Positions 18,974 to 27,760 of a stretch of DNA of 64,000 bases are shown in pieces (within the stretch, counting starts at the first letter, position 1; the number at the start of each line of letters is the position of its first letter). Source of the DNA: Clostridium magnum DSM 2767 (GTDB lineage Bacteria; Bacillota; Clostridia; Clostridiales; Clostridiaceae); NCBI RefSeq assembly GCF_001623875.1, contig NZ_LWAE01000012.1, positions 1 to 64,000 on the forward strand, given 5' to 3'. The position numbers were made by a program, and so were the translations under genes. Below the pieces are notes generated by a model. That model saw only the letters and a list, made by a program, of their open reading frames with translations. It was not told the DNA's origin and did not search any database.

Positions 18974-19049
18974 TGGTGGGCACAACAGGGATCGAACCTG
19001 TGACCCCCTGCTTGTAAGGCAGGTGCTCTCCCAGCTGAGCTATGCGCCC
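18974..19049 (-). tRNA. tRNA-Val (UAC)
   Basis: Starts GGGCGCATAGCTCAG; anticodon loop CTTACAA gives UAC; T-arm CAGGTTCGATCCCTG; encoded CCA. Confidence 0.96.
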
Positions 19050-19058
19050 AAAGTTTTG

Positions 19059-19149
19059 TGGCGGAAAGATAGGGATTCGAACCCTAGGTACGGTCACCCG
19101 TACGCCGGTTTTCAAGACCGGTGCCTTAAACCAACTCGACCATCTTTCC
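19059..19149 (-). tRNA. tRNA-Ser (UGA)
   Basis: 91 bases with the long variable arm typical of Ser (CGTACGGGTGACCGTAC). Starts GGAAAGATGGTCGAG; anticodon loop CTTGAAA gives UGA; encoded CCA. Confidence 0.96.
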
Positions 19150-19192
19150 ACGGATAATTTAAATGAACAACTTTTAAAAGGATTTAATTTTT

Positions 19193-19268
19193 TGGTGGCT
19201 TACCGGGGAATCGAACCCCGGACAACATGATTAAAAGTCATGTGCTCTACCGACTGAGCTAGTAAACC
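19193..19268 (-). tRNA. tRNA-Lys (UUU)
   Basis: Starts GGTTTACTAGCTCAG; anticodon loop CTTTTAA gives UUU; T-arm CGGGGTTCGATTCCCCG; encoded CCA. Confidence 0.96.
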
Positions 19269-19271
19269 ATA

Positions 19272-19346
19272 TGGCTGGGATAGCAGGATTTGAACCTACG
19301 AATACTAGAGTCAAAGTCTAGTGCCTTACCGCTTGGCGATATCCCA
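19272..19346 (-). tRNA. tRNA-Gln (UUG)
   Basis: Starts TGGGATATCGCCAAG; anticodon loop CTTTGAC gives UUG; T-arm TAGGTTCAAATCCTG; encoded CCA. First gene of the array; its promoter should lie in 19350-19450. Confidence 0.96.
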
Positions 19347-19576
19347 ATTTTCGCCTGTCTAACTTGGCGTAAGCCTCTCACTTTTTTTAGCGGCGAAGAA
19401 TATGATATCATGAATAAAAAATTTATAAGATGAATAATAAACTATAATTTAAAATTAAGCTAAGTTTCCTACGGTATTTGAAATTATATTAATAATTTCT
19501 TATATTGATACACCTGGCGTCGTTGTAAAGTGGAAATTCTAAAATAATTATTACACCTTTATTACGTTAATAACAG

Positions 19577-19619
19577 CCTATATGTATTTCTTTTAACCGT
19601 TTAAATGGATACATATAGG
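19577..19619 (+). promoter_or_regulatory. Hairpin in the upstream region of the cold-shock gene
   Basis: CCTATATGTAT pairs with ATACATATAGG around a 21-base loop, 137 bases before the cold-shock start codon. The 370-base upstream region has no gene. Cold-shock mRNAs usually carry long structured leaders, so this may be part of one. The minus-strand tRNA promoter shares the region. Confidence 0.35.
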
Positions 19620-19755
19620 TGGTATCTACATTTAATCCATTTTTAATACATAACTTGGCGCATTTTGGAATCAAATATTTATAATAAATATAGTATCTTC
19701 AGGGAATTTTATTATCATGAGTTTAAAAATAATAAAATTTGGAGGTACGTATAAT

Positions 19756-19953
19756 ATGACTGGTACAGTAAAATGGTTTAATGGAGAAAAAGGATATGGA
19801 TTTATTACAGGAGATGATGGAACTGATGTTTTTGCACATTTTTCTCAAATAAATTCAGAAGGTTACAAATCACTTCAGGAAGGTCAAAAGGTTTCTTATG
19901 ATGTTACTGAGGGTCCTAAGGGACCTCAAGCAGAAAATATTACTGTTTTGTAA
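19756..19953 (+). CDS. csp: Cold-shock protein (CspA family)
   Basis: 65 residues, the full length of a single cold-shock domain. RNP1 KGYGFIT and RNP2 VFAHFS are intact, with MTGTVKWFNGEKG at the start. It binds single-stranded nucleic acid and acts as an RNA chaperone. The ATG at 19756 follows GGAGGT at 19741; a longer in-frame reading from 19717 would include that site. Stands alone, with its own terminator. Confidence 0.97.
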   Translation: MTGTVKWFNGEKGYGFITGDDGTDVFAHFSQINSEGYKSLQEGQKVSYDVTEGPKGPQAENITVL

Positions 19954-19967
19954 TTAATGAGCATTTT

Positions 19968-20003
19968 GCCCCTTAAATAGGTATTCTATTTAAGGGGGTT
20001 TTC
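19968..20003 (+). terminator. Terminator of the cold-shock gene
   Basis: CCCCTTAAATAG pairs with CTATTTAAGGGG around GTATT, followed by TTTTC. The hairpin also holds the stop codon of the minus-strand coding remnant at 19986. Confidence 0.85.
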
Positions 20004-20137
20004 TACATATTGATTTAAAGCCCTTTTTACTTTATACATATCTTCATTATCTGGCAAAACCTTAAATATTTTATCTATATAATTTTTTTCTTTAATAATT
20101 CTTATGCTTATACTGTAGTTAAGATCAAGTCGGGTGT
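19986..20137 (-). pseudogene. C-terminal coding remnant cut by rRNA sequence
   Basis: On the minus strand about 45 codons run open to TAG at 19986-19988, reading RIIKEKNYIDKIFKVLPDNE and continuing to QYVENPLK. Codon use looks like a real gene end, but the frame has no start and is lost where 16S-like sequence begins near 20140. It therefore appears to be the tail of a gene cut at the rRNA joint. Family not recognised. Confidence 0.4.
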
Positions 20138-20143
20138 ATCACC

Positions 20144-21505
<1,362 letters not shown>

Positions 21506-21547
21506 ATAACTCTTAACTATTAATTCTTAACTCTCAACTAAATAAAA

Positions 21548-21664
21548 TCTGGTGATTATGACGTAAAGGTAACACCCGTACCCATTCCGAACACGAAGGT
21601 TAAGCTTTACAGTGCTGATGGTACTGCACGGGAGACTGTGTGGAAGAGTAAGTCGTCGCCAGGT
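21548..21664 (+). rRNA. rrf: 5S ribosomal RNA, second copy
   Basis: Complete 117-base 5S sequence, near-identical to 1127-1243 (I see changes at CCCGTACCC and GTGTGGAAG). It follows the abnormal 16S-23S joint. Confidence 0.95.
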
Positions 21665-21677
21665 AAGTAACAGGAAG

Positions 21678-21710
21678 ACACTAGGTTTTGACACCTAGTG
21701 TTTTTTTATT
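21678..21710 (+). terminator. Terminator after the second 5S
   Basis: ACACTAGGT pairs perfectly with ACCTAGTGT, then TTTTTTT. Homologous to the terminator at 1257. Confidence 0.9.
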
Positions 21711-21844
21711 TGTGCAAACAAAAATGAAACTAATAATATAAATGAAGATTTTACATACACTAAGTATAAACTGTACGTTTTTAAGATATACAATAATTAT
21801 GTAGTTTCAAAACAAATATAGAATATAAAAAAGAGGGGTTGGAC

Positions 21845-22219
21845 GTGAATGTTATATATTTAGGGATTTTCATAAATGATAAAAACTTAGGTGGAACATT
21901 AGAAAATAAAGTGGATATTCCCCATGTTACACTTGAATTTAGACCAAAAGTAATACCAAGAGAAATACTAGGGAAGGAAGTTGAAATACAAGTAACTAAC
22001 TATGGAAATAATAATAAAAATGAAGGCTATAAAGTGGTTCTACCAGAAGAATATGCAAGATATTTTAAAGGAGAAATTCCACATGTAACGTTATCTTATT
22101 CAAATGCAAGTAAACCGACGAATACTAAAAATATAAAATTTGACGAGGAAAAGCGTTTAACACTTATGGGTAAGATTGGTATATTTACAGACAACGGCGT
22201 TAAATATACTTTAAATTAA
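21845..22219 (+). CDS. Small protein with paired HVTL motifs (2H-phosphoesterase-like)
   Basis: 124 residues, soluble. Two IPHVTL motifs occur, near residues 25-30 and 80-85. Paired H-x-[ST]-hydrophobic motifs are the hallmark of 2H phosphoesterases, which act on 2',3'-cyclic or 2',5' phosphodiesters in RNA; here the chain is short and the spacing is less than usual. I prefer GTG at 21845, 7 bases after AGAGGGG; a TTG at 21839 is the alternative. It is the first gene after the abnormal rRNA joint. The family assignment is a suggestion from the motifs only. Confidence 0.65.
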   Translation: MNVIYLGIFINDKNLGGTLENKVDIPHVTLEFRPKVIPREILGKEVEIQVTNYGNNNKNEGYKVVLPEEYARYFKGEIPHVTLSYSNASKPTNTKNIKFDEEKRLTLMGKIGIFTDNGVKYTLN

Positions 22220-22275
22220 ATTGCAAATACTACTAGCGTTGTGCAAGATATGAAAAAAACAGTAATTAGGAAAGA

Positions 22276-22326
22276 TATAGACATGTTTATAATGGCCACT
22301 ACCTCTCTAATTTAAACTTGTCTATA
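22276..22326. other. Inverted repeat between convergent genes
   Basis: TATAGACATGTTTA and TAAACTTGTCTATA form an imperfect dyad between the HVTL-motif gene and the convergent MEDS relic. No clear T-tail, so terminator function is uncertain. Confidence 0.4.
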
Positions 22327-22405
22327 CACTAAATAAAACTAATCAATAAATAAAAGTTAAAAGAGAGGCATCCAATAAATTCAAAGACATTTAACTCGCT
22401 GTTTT

Positions 22406-22980
22406 TTAAATTTTAATTTTATTTAAACAATTGTTAGATAAGAGGTGTGAATGGGTATCTAATGAATTTTTTATTATATCTTCATCAATAAGATCTCTAT
22501 TATGTATGTAATCAAAAGCATCATATATGCAAAGTCCAGAAGCTTTCATTCCTATAAATGCATACCTCAATACTTCTTCTAACTTAAGGAAGTCTTCTTT
22601 TGATGTTTCCCCTATAGCAAAGGATGGTTGTCCAATGATTCTTGCCCCTTTATAATTGTTACTTTCAGCTTCTTTTAACAAAGTTAGAATTAATTGTTTT
22701 AAACCATCAATACCATTTTTATTATTAGCGATAACCATGCTTTTTACTGGGAAAAATATTACTCTAGATTTATTTATTCCATGGATATCTAACAATTCCA
22801 TTAATTTATCAAATATATCTTTATCTAAAGAAACAGTTATAATTTCATCGTTTTCTACCCCATGTTTTATATAAGGTAGTAGATTTATAAAAAGGTGTTC
22901 AATACCATAGTAATAAAATGTAGAATCAGTACCAAAAATATCATGTAAAGATTCTTTATGGCTATCACCTTTAATTTTAT
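22406..22980 (-). pseudogene. MEDS-domain sensor protein, N-terminus broken
   Basis: The minus strand encodes a DcmR-type sensory (MEDS) domain: FYYYGIEHLFINLLPYIKHG, VSLDKDIFDKLMELL, then ARIIGQPSFAIGET and a C-terminal helix. The homology begins well before the first ATG (22801), but the frame runs back to TGA at 22982-22984 with no usable start. Past that stop it reads VVLKSFTCF. A Trp-to-stop change in the first codons is the simplest account. If translated from 22801 the product would lack about 60 residues. Such domains sit in anti-sigma or regulatory proteins. Confidence 0.6.
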
Positions 22981-23038
22981 CTCAGAAGCAAGTGAAGGAT
23001 TTCAGTACCACTTGTTATATTTCTACGCAGAACTAATC

Positions 23039-23293
23039 CTATAATCCTAAACTAAATTCATCTATAAGATTATAACATTTTTCCTTTAATAAATTAATTA
23101 TCTCTTCATTAGACATGCTATTCATTGAATATTTAAATTTTTCATCTTTACTTAATTTATCTATAAATTCATTTTCTCTATAAAGTCCAATATCGCCTTC
23201 AGAACTGAATTCATTTAAGCGATCACCTAAATTCTCTTCATCACTATTTACTTTTTCTATTTCAATTCCAATAGTTATAAAGTAAACTGCCAT
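23039..23293 (-). CDS. Hypothetical acidic protein
   Basis: 84 residues from ATG 23293 (MAVYFITIGIEIEK) or 90 from 23311. Acidic and helix-rich, with a short hydrophobic N-terminal strand; no family recognised. AAGGG lies about 10 bases before the ATG at 23293, while the ATG at 23311 has no ribosome site. It lies upstream of the broken MEDS gene in the same direction. Confidence 0.55.
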   Translation of the reverse strand: MAVYFITIGIEIEKVNSDEENLGDRLNEFSSEGDIGLYRENEFIDKLSKDEKFKYSMNSMSNEEIINLLKEKCYNLIDEFSLGL

Positions 23294-23408
23294 ATCTCCA
23301 CATCCCTTCATAAAGTTTATTAAATTATACCATAGTTCTAAGGCAGTTTGTAATATAAGACCAATTGTATTAGTAATTTAAAAAACTTAGATAAATCTCA
23401 AAAAAGTA

Positions 23409-23437
23409 TTGACAAAGTTATAATAAAAAGATATCAT
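23409..23437 (+). promoter_or_regulatory. Sigma-A promoter of the T-box transcript
   Basis: TTGACA at 23409, 17-base spacer, TATCAT at 23432. Transcription would start near 23444, just before the T-box leader. Confidence 0.85.
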
Positions 23438-23460
23438 AATAAAAAACAAAGAAATATAAA

Positions 23461-23733
23461 GCTGTGACTAAGAAGTAGTAAGAAAAACAAAATTTCCTCA
23501 CAGAAAGCAACCGGTTGATGAGAGGTGCGTGGAATAGATTTTCTGAATTCATCTTATGAGCTGCCCTTTGAACTGATTTTCTAAGTAGAAGGTGTCGGTA
23601 ACATCCGTTAAAAATGTAAAGTATTTATTTAGATACTTATTGAGTTCGACAGCGTGAGTTGTTGATAAACTTAGGTGGTAACACGGTAATAACCCGTCCT
23701 TTGAAATTTCAAAGGGCGGTTAATTTTTTTTTT
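23461..23733 (+). promoter_or_regulatory. T-box leader, predicted phenylalanine specific
   Basis: The T-box sequence AGGTGGTAACACGG is at 23673-23686. It is followed by an intrinsic terminator, CCGTCCTTTGAAA with TTTCAAAGGGCGG and a run of ten T. In stem I, AGAAAA (23481-23486) pairs with TTTTCT; the 5' side carries the AGTAGTA bulge strand, and right after the 3' arm comes GAA-TTC-ATC. That is the usual GAA-specifier-A layout, so the specifier is TTC (23548-23550), Phe. Uncharged tRNA-Phe should stabilise the antiterminator and switch on the transporter downstream. Confidence 0.9.
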
Positions 23734-23834
23734 GATATATTCTAAAATCTTTATAACCAAGTATTTGATCTGGGGTAATAAGAAAGGTTTATAAGGAATT
23801 AAGAATTGTATAGAATTAAGGAGGTGAGTTTGAT

Positions 23835-23849
23835 ATGAAGTTTATATAA
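23835..23849 (+). CDS. Possible four-codon leader peptide
   Basis: AAGGAGGTGAG precedes ATG AAG TTT ATA TAA at 23835-23849, after the T-box terminator and about 95 bases before the transporter start. The ribosome site is as good as any in the window, yet the frame codes only M-K-F-I. Two small hairpins (CACATC/GATGTG and GAGCATGC type) follow. It could be a translational leader or a decayed start. Confidence 0.25.
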   Translation: MKFI

Positions 23850-23943
23850 GGGGACAGAGAAAACACATCATAATGGATGTGGGATGAGCAATGCATGCTC
23901 AGTTTGATGAAAATAGATTTATAATTTAAGAGGGGGCTAATTT

Positions 23944-25383
23944 ATGAATATACCATTAATTATTGTTATCATTTATATAGTAATGTTATTCGGAGTATCA
24001 TGGTACTCTACAAAATTATCTAAAAAAGATGGAGGGGCAGAAGGGTTCTTATTAGCAAATAGAGGAATGCCAAGTATTATAATAGCAGTTATGGTTGCAG
24101 GTTTAGCAGTAGGCGGAGCCTCAACGGTAGGAGTTGCTGAAAGTGCATATAGGAAAGGTATTTCAGCTGGCATGTATAATGCAGCTTGGGCTGCTGGTGC
24201 TGTTGTAGCTGGATTATTAGTAGTTAAGAGATTTAGAAACATGAAGATAACTACGGTTCCAGAGTTACTAGGTAATAGCTATGGTAAAACAGGAAAGTTA
24301 ATTGGCGTAATTGGCCAATTGGTTATTCAGATAACTATAACAGCTCTTCAATATGTTGCTGGGGGATCAATATTGACAGCAATGCTTCCAGGGATATTTA
24401 CCTTTAAAACAGGAATGCTTGTAACAGCCGTTGTTTTTGTTGGTATTACTTTAATAGGCGGTTACTGGGCAGCTGGGCTAAGCAATATTATAAATGTAAT
24501 AGTTATATATGGAGGTCTTATTGCGGGAGCTATAGCCGCGATTCATAATACAGGAGGAATGGGTCAAATAGTTTCAGCTTTAGAAAGTAACCCTAGTGTT
24601 CCTTGGTTTGATTCTATCTCTGGCGTAGGTGGTGCTATAGTTTTAGCTTGGTTTGTTGTTATGATTACTCAAGCTTTGTCTAATCAAGCAGTTGTACAAA
24701 TATCATTTGCTGCCAAGGATGAAAAAGCTGCAAGAAGAGGATTTTTATTAGCAGGATTGATAATATTCCCAGTAGGATTTATCGCAGCGATATATGGCAT
24801 TATTGCTGCTGTTCAGTTCCCGGGACTTAAGAATCCAGCTCTTGCTTTACCAAAGGTTGTTATGGGCCTTAATCCATATATAGCAGGATTCACTCTTTCA
24901 GGGCTATGGGCTGCAGATGTTTCAACAGCTATAGGTATGCTTCTAGGAAGCTCTACATTAGTAGTTAATGATATTGTTAAAGTATATGTAAAATCAGATT
25001 TTAGTAAAAAACAAGAGTTAATGTGTTCCCGTATTGTAGTTTTAATTGTTAGTATTTTAACTTATGTACTTGCTAGTACTGTAGTTGGAATCTTAAATAC
25101 TATACTTATAGGGCTATCATTAACTACAGCATTTACAATTATAATACTATTTACAATGTTTGCACCAAAACTTTGCAAAAAGAGTGCTGCTATAGCCACT
25201 TTACTTGTAGGAATATTGATTCTTGTATTATGGGTATTCGTACCATCTACCCACGTTGTTTCACATCCGATATTCTTAGAATGGCCTATTTGTTTAATAA
25301 CTTTCTTATTAACTAGTTTATTAGATAAAAGACAGGCTGACATTCCAAAAGCAGTTGGTGGCATTTCAGAAGCAGTTAGTTAG
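23944..25383 (+). CDS. Sodium:solute symporter (SSS family)
   Basis: 479 residues with about 13 membrane segments. Features include the N-terminal FLLANRGMPSIIIAVMVAG segment typical of SSS carriers and a sodium-site region (AADVSTAIGMLLGSSTLVVND). It should import a small solute with sodium. The T-box leader with a Phe specifier implies phenylalanine or a precursor or derivative of it. AGAGGGGG lies before the ATG. It is a single-gene unit followed by two terminators. Confidence 0.88.
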   Translation: MNIPLIIVIIYIVMLFGVSWYSTKLSKKDGGAEGFLLANRGMPSIIIAVMVAGLAVGGASTVGVAESAYRKGISAGMYNAAWAAGAVVAGLLVVKRFRNMKITTVPELLGNSYGKTGKLIGVIGQLVIQITITALQYVAGGSILTAMLPGIFTFKTGMLVTAVVFVGITLIGGYWAAGLSNIINVIVIYGGLIAGAIAAIHNTGGMGQIVSALESNPSVPWFDSISGVGGAIVLAWFVVMITQALSNQAVVQISFAAKDEKAARRGFLLAGLIIFPVGFIAAIYGIIAAVQFPGLKNPALALPKVVMGLNPYIAGFTLSGLWAADVSTAIGMLLGSSTLVVNDIVKVYVKSDFSKKQELMCSRIVVLIVSILTYVLASTVVGILNTILIGLSLTTAFTIIILFTMFAPKLCKKSAAIATLLVGILILVLWVFVPSTHVVSHPIFLEWPICLITFLLTSLLDKRQADIPKAVGGISEAVS

Positions 25384-25431
25384 ATTTTAATAGAACCTAA
25401 ATTAAAAAGCAAGACTCCCAGATGGAGGGCA

Positions 25432-25492
25432 GGCTGTTGATAAATATATTTTGTCAGCAGTCTTTTAATTTTTAGCCTAAAAGGGCTTTTTT
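25432..25492 (+). terminator. Tandem terminators after the transporter gene
   Basis: GGCTGTTGA pairs with TCAGCAGTC (G-T pairs allowed), then TTTTAATTTTT. A second hairpin, AGCC/GGGCT with TTTTTT, follows at 25474. The rest of the 300-base gap is AT-rich and should hold the promoter of the next gene. Confidence 0.7.
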
Positions 25493-25687
25493 CAATTGAA
25501 AAAAGATTTTAAGATTCTGTGTACAATTTATATAGTATGAGTTTTTTAAGAAGTTAAATAGAAATACATGATGTATAAAATTCTATGGAAAATTTAGTCA
25601 ATGTGTAAGGGGATTTAGCAAAATACGCGTGATATGATATTTTTAAGAATACTATTTATTCTTAAAAAGCTGAAAGGAGCAATTAAA

Positions 25688-27652
25688 ATGAGTACCTGTA
25701 AATATCCACATCTCTTTACACCTATTATTTTGGGTAACACTTTATTCCGCAACCGTATATTTGCATCTCCAACTGGTTATCAGAATCTTAATGGAGATGG
25801 TTATTTAAATGATGGAGCTGCAGCTTACTATGAGAGGAAAGCCAGAGGAGGTGCAGCTAGTGTTGCGACTTTCGAAGGTATTGTAGATGGCGAATTTGGA
25901 AAGGGCGGAGCTACCCACATCTGTCTGGATACTCCAAACATCGGTCGGGGACTTTCTAGAATTGCCTATGGAATCAAGAGCTATGGAGCAGTTGCTTCTT
26001 TAGAGCTTCAGCATACAGGGATGTTTGCAAACCGGGATCTTTCTTTCTTCGGTGCTGCATCCAAGGGGATCGCCTATGGACCGGTAGAATGTGAAGTAGC
26101 AGGAAGAACCATTCGTCCTATGGATGAGAAAATTATTGAACGTACTATCCAGAAATATGCGACAGGAGCAGCACTGGCTAAAAGATGCGGCTTTGGCATG
26201 GTTACAGTACATGCAGGTCATGGCTGGCTGCTTCACCAATTCTTGTCGCCGAAAACGAATACAAGAACTGATAAATGGGGTGGTGCAGATATTGAAAATC
26301 GTGCACGTCTTGTAGTAGCAGTATGTAATGCTATCCGTAAGGAAGTTGGTCCTGGATTCCCTATTGAAGTTCGTATCAGTGGTTCAGAATGTTATGGAGA
26401 TGGTTATGATTTAGATGAAGGTATTGCTATTGCAAAACAGTTAGACGGCCATGTAGACTTAATCCATGTGTCTGCTGGAAACCATGAGGTAGAAGAAGTA
26501 TTTGCTGTTACACACCCAAGTATGTTCCTTGGAGATGGATGTAATGTTAAATATGCTGCAGAAATTAAAAAGCATGTGAAAACACCAGTTGCAACTGTGG
26601 GAGCCTTAAGTGACCCGGAATTAATGGAAGAAATTATCGCTTCAGGAAAAGCAGACATAGTGGAAGCAGCACGTGCACTGCTAGCAGATCCGGACTTTCC
26701 AAACAAAGTACGCAGTGGTAAGGAAGACAAAGCAAGAAAATGTATGCGATGTCTTTCATGTTTCTCAAGTGAGTTGACAAATGGAGAACCTTACTGTGCA
26801 ATTAATCCGGAAAGTGGTCGTGAACTGGAGATGAAATATGATATTCCAGCAGCTGCTAGGAAGAAAGTTCTGGTAGTTGGTGGAGGGGTTGGCGGAATGA
26901 AGGCAGCTCTGACCTGTGCTGATAGAGGCCATGAAGTTATTCTTTGTGAGAAGAGCAACCGTCTAGGAGGAGTTCTTCGCTGTGAGCAAGATGTTGACTT
27001 TAAGAAAAAGCTAGACTATTATCTGAACCAGCAGGCTGAAGAAATCGTTGATTCTAATATTGAGCTCCATCTTAATACAAAGGTAACTGCTGAGTATGCA
27101 AAGAAAATAAATGCAGATGTTATTATTGCAGCAATAGGTGCACAGTCTGTAAAGCCACCAATACCAGGTATTGATGGTACAAACGTTATGTCAGTACAGG
27201 ATGCCTATACAGCAACTGATAAGATTGGCGAACATGTAGTAATCCTTGGCGCAGGGCTGGTAGGTATTGAATTAGGCTTACACCTGATTAGTAAGGATAA
27301 AAAAGTTAAAATTATTGAAATAACAGATCATATAAGCGATGGGGGCAATTTTTTGCACATACTAGGCCTTAAGACTGAGATTAATAAACGTGGTCTGGAG
27401 ATAGACTTTAATACAAAGGCTAAAGAAATCAAAGAAAATGGTATTGTATGTGAATATGCAGATGGTGAGAAGACATTAAAGGCAGATACAATAATTTATG
27501 CAGTAGGTCAGAAACCTTTACGTGAAGAAGCCATAGCAATGAATTTCTGCGCACCAGAATTCTATCAAATAGGGGACTGTGTAACTCCTAGAAACATTAC
27601 AAGTGCTACCAGTGAGGCATTTATGATAGCAAGGAACATTGGCCGTTTGTAA
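25688..27652 (+). CDS. Enoate-reductase-like flavoenzyme 1 (OYE barrel, Fe-S, FAD)
   Basis: 654 residues in the 2-enoate reductase/BaiCD/2,4-dienoyl-CoA reductase layout. An FMN-binding old-yellow-enzyme barrel (about 1-345, HAGHGWLLHQFLSPKTNTRT) is followed by a 4Fe-4S cluster motif CMRCLSCF...YC (about 351-370). An FAD domain (VVGGGVGGMKAA, about 395) and an NAD domain (VILGAGLVGIELGLH) complete it. Family members reduce C=C bonds next to a carbonyl with NADH. The start is the ATG at 25688, after AAAGGAGC. First of three paralogues here; the only one before the regulator gene. Confidence 0.9.
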   Translation: MSTCKYPHLFTPIILGNTLFRNRIFASPTGYQNLNGDGYLNDGAAAYYERKARGGAASVATFEGIVDGEFGKGGATHICLDTPNIGRGLSRIAYGIKSYGAVASLELQHTGMFANRDLSFFGAASKGIAYGPVECEVAGRTIRPMDEKIIERTIQKYATGAALAKRCGFGMVTVHAGHGWLLHQFLSPKTNTRTDKWGGADIENRARLVVAVCNAIRKEVGPGFPIEVRISGSECYGDGYDLDEGIAIAKQLDGHVDLIHVSAGNHEVEEVFAVTHPSMFLGDGCNVKYAAEIKKHVKTPVATVGALSDPELMEEIIASGKADIVEAARALLADPDFPNKVRSGKEDKARKCMRCLSCFSSELTNGEPYCAINPESGRELEMKYDIPAAARKKVLVVGGGVGGMKAALTCADRGHEVILCEKSNRLGGVLRCEQDVDFKKKLDYYLNQQAEEIVDSNIELHLNTKVTAEYAKKINADVIIAAIGAQSVKPPIPGIDGTNVMSVQDAYTATDKIGEHVVILGAGLVGIELGLHLISKDKKVKIIEITDHISDGGNFLHILGLKTEINKRGLEIDFNTKAKEIKENGIVCEYADGEKTLKADTIIYAVGQKPLREEAIAMNFCAPEFYQIGDCVTPRNITSATSEAFMIARNIGRL

Positions 27653-27672
27653 TTTATATAAAGGTCGGGTAT

Positions 27673-27701
27673 AGGGACAGTTTGGTACTTGTCCCTTTTT
27701 A
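27673..27701. terminator. Terminator between convergent genes
   Basis: AGGGACA pairs with TGTCCCT around GTTTGGTACT, followed by TTTTAT. Confidence 0.75.
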
Positions 27702-27760
27702 TCCGCAAATTTACCACCTTTCTGGTAAGTGATGAATCATTAACTCATTATTTAACATAT

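Noticed and set aside
18792..19230. Open frames across the tRNA array
   Set aside because: The region is fully explained by six tRNA genes.
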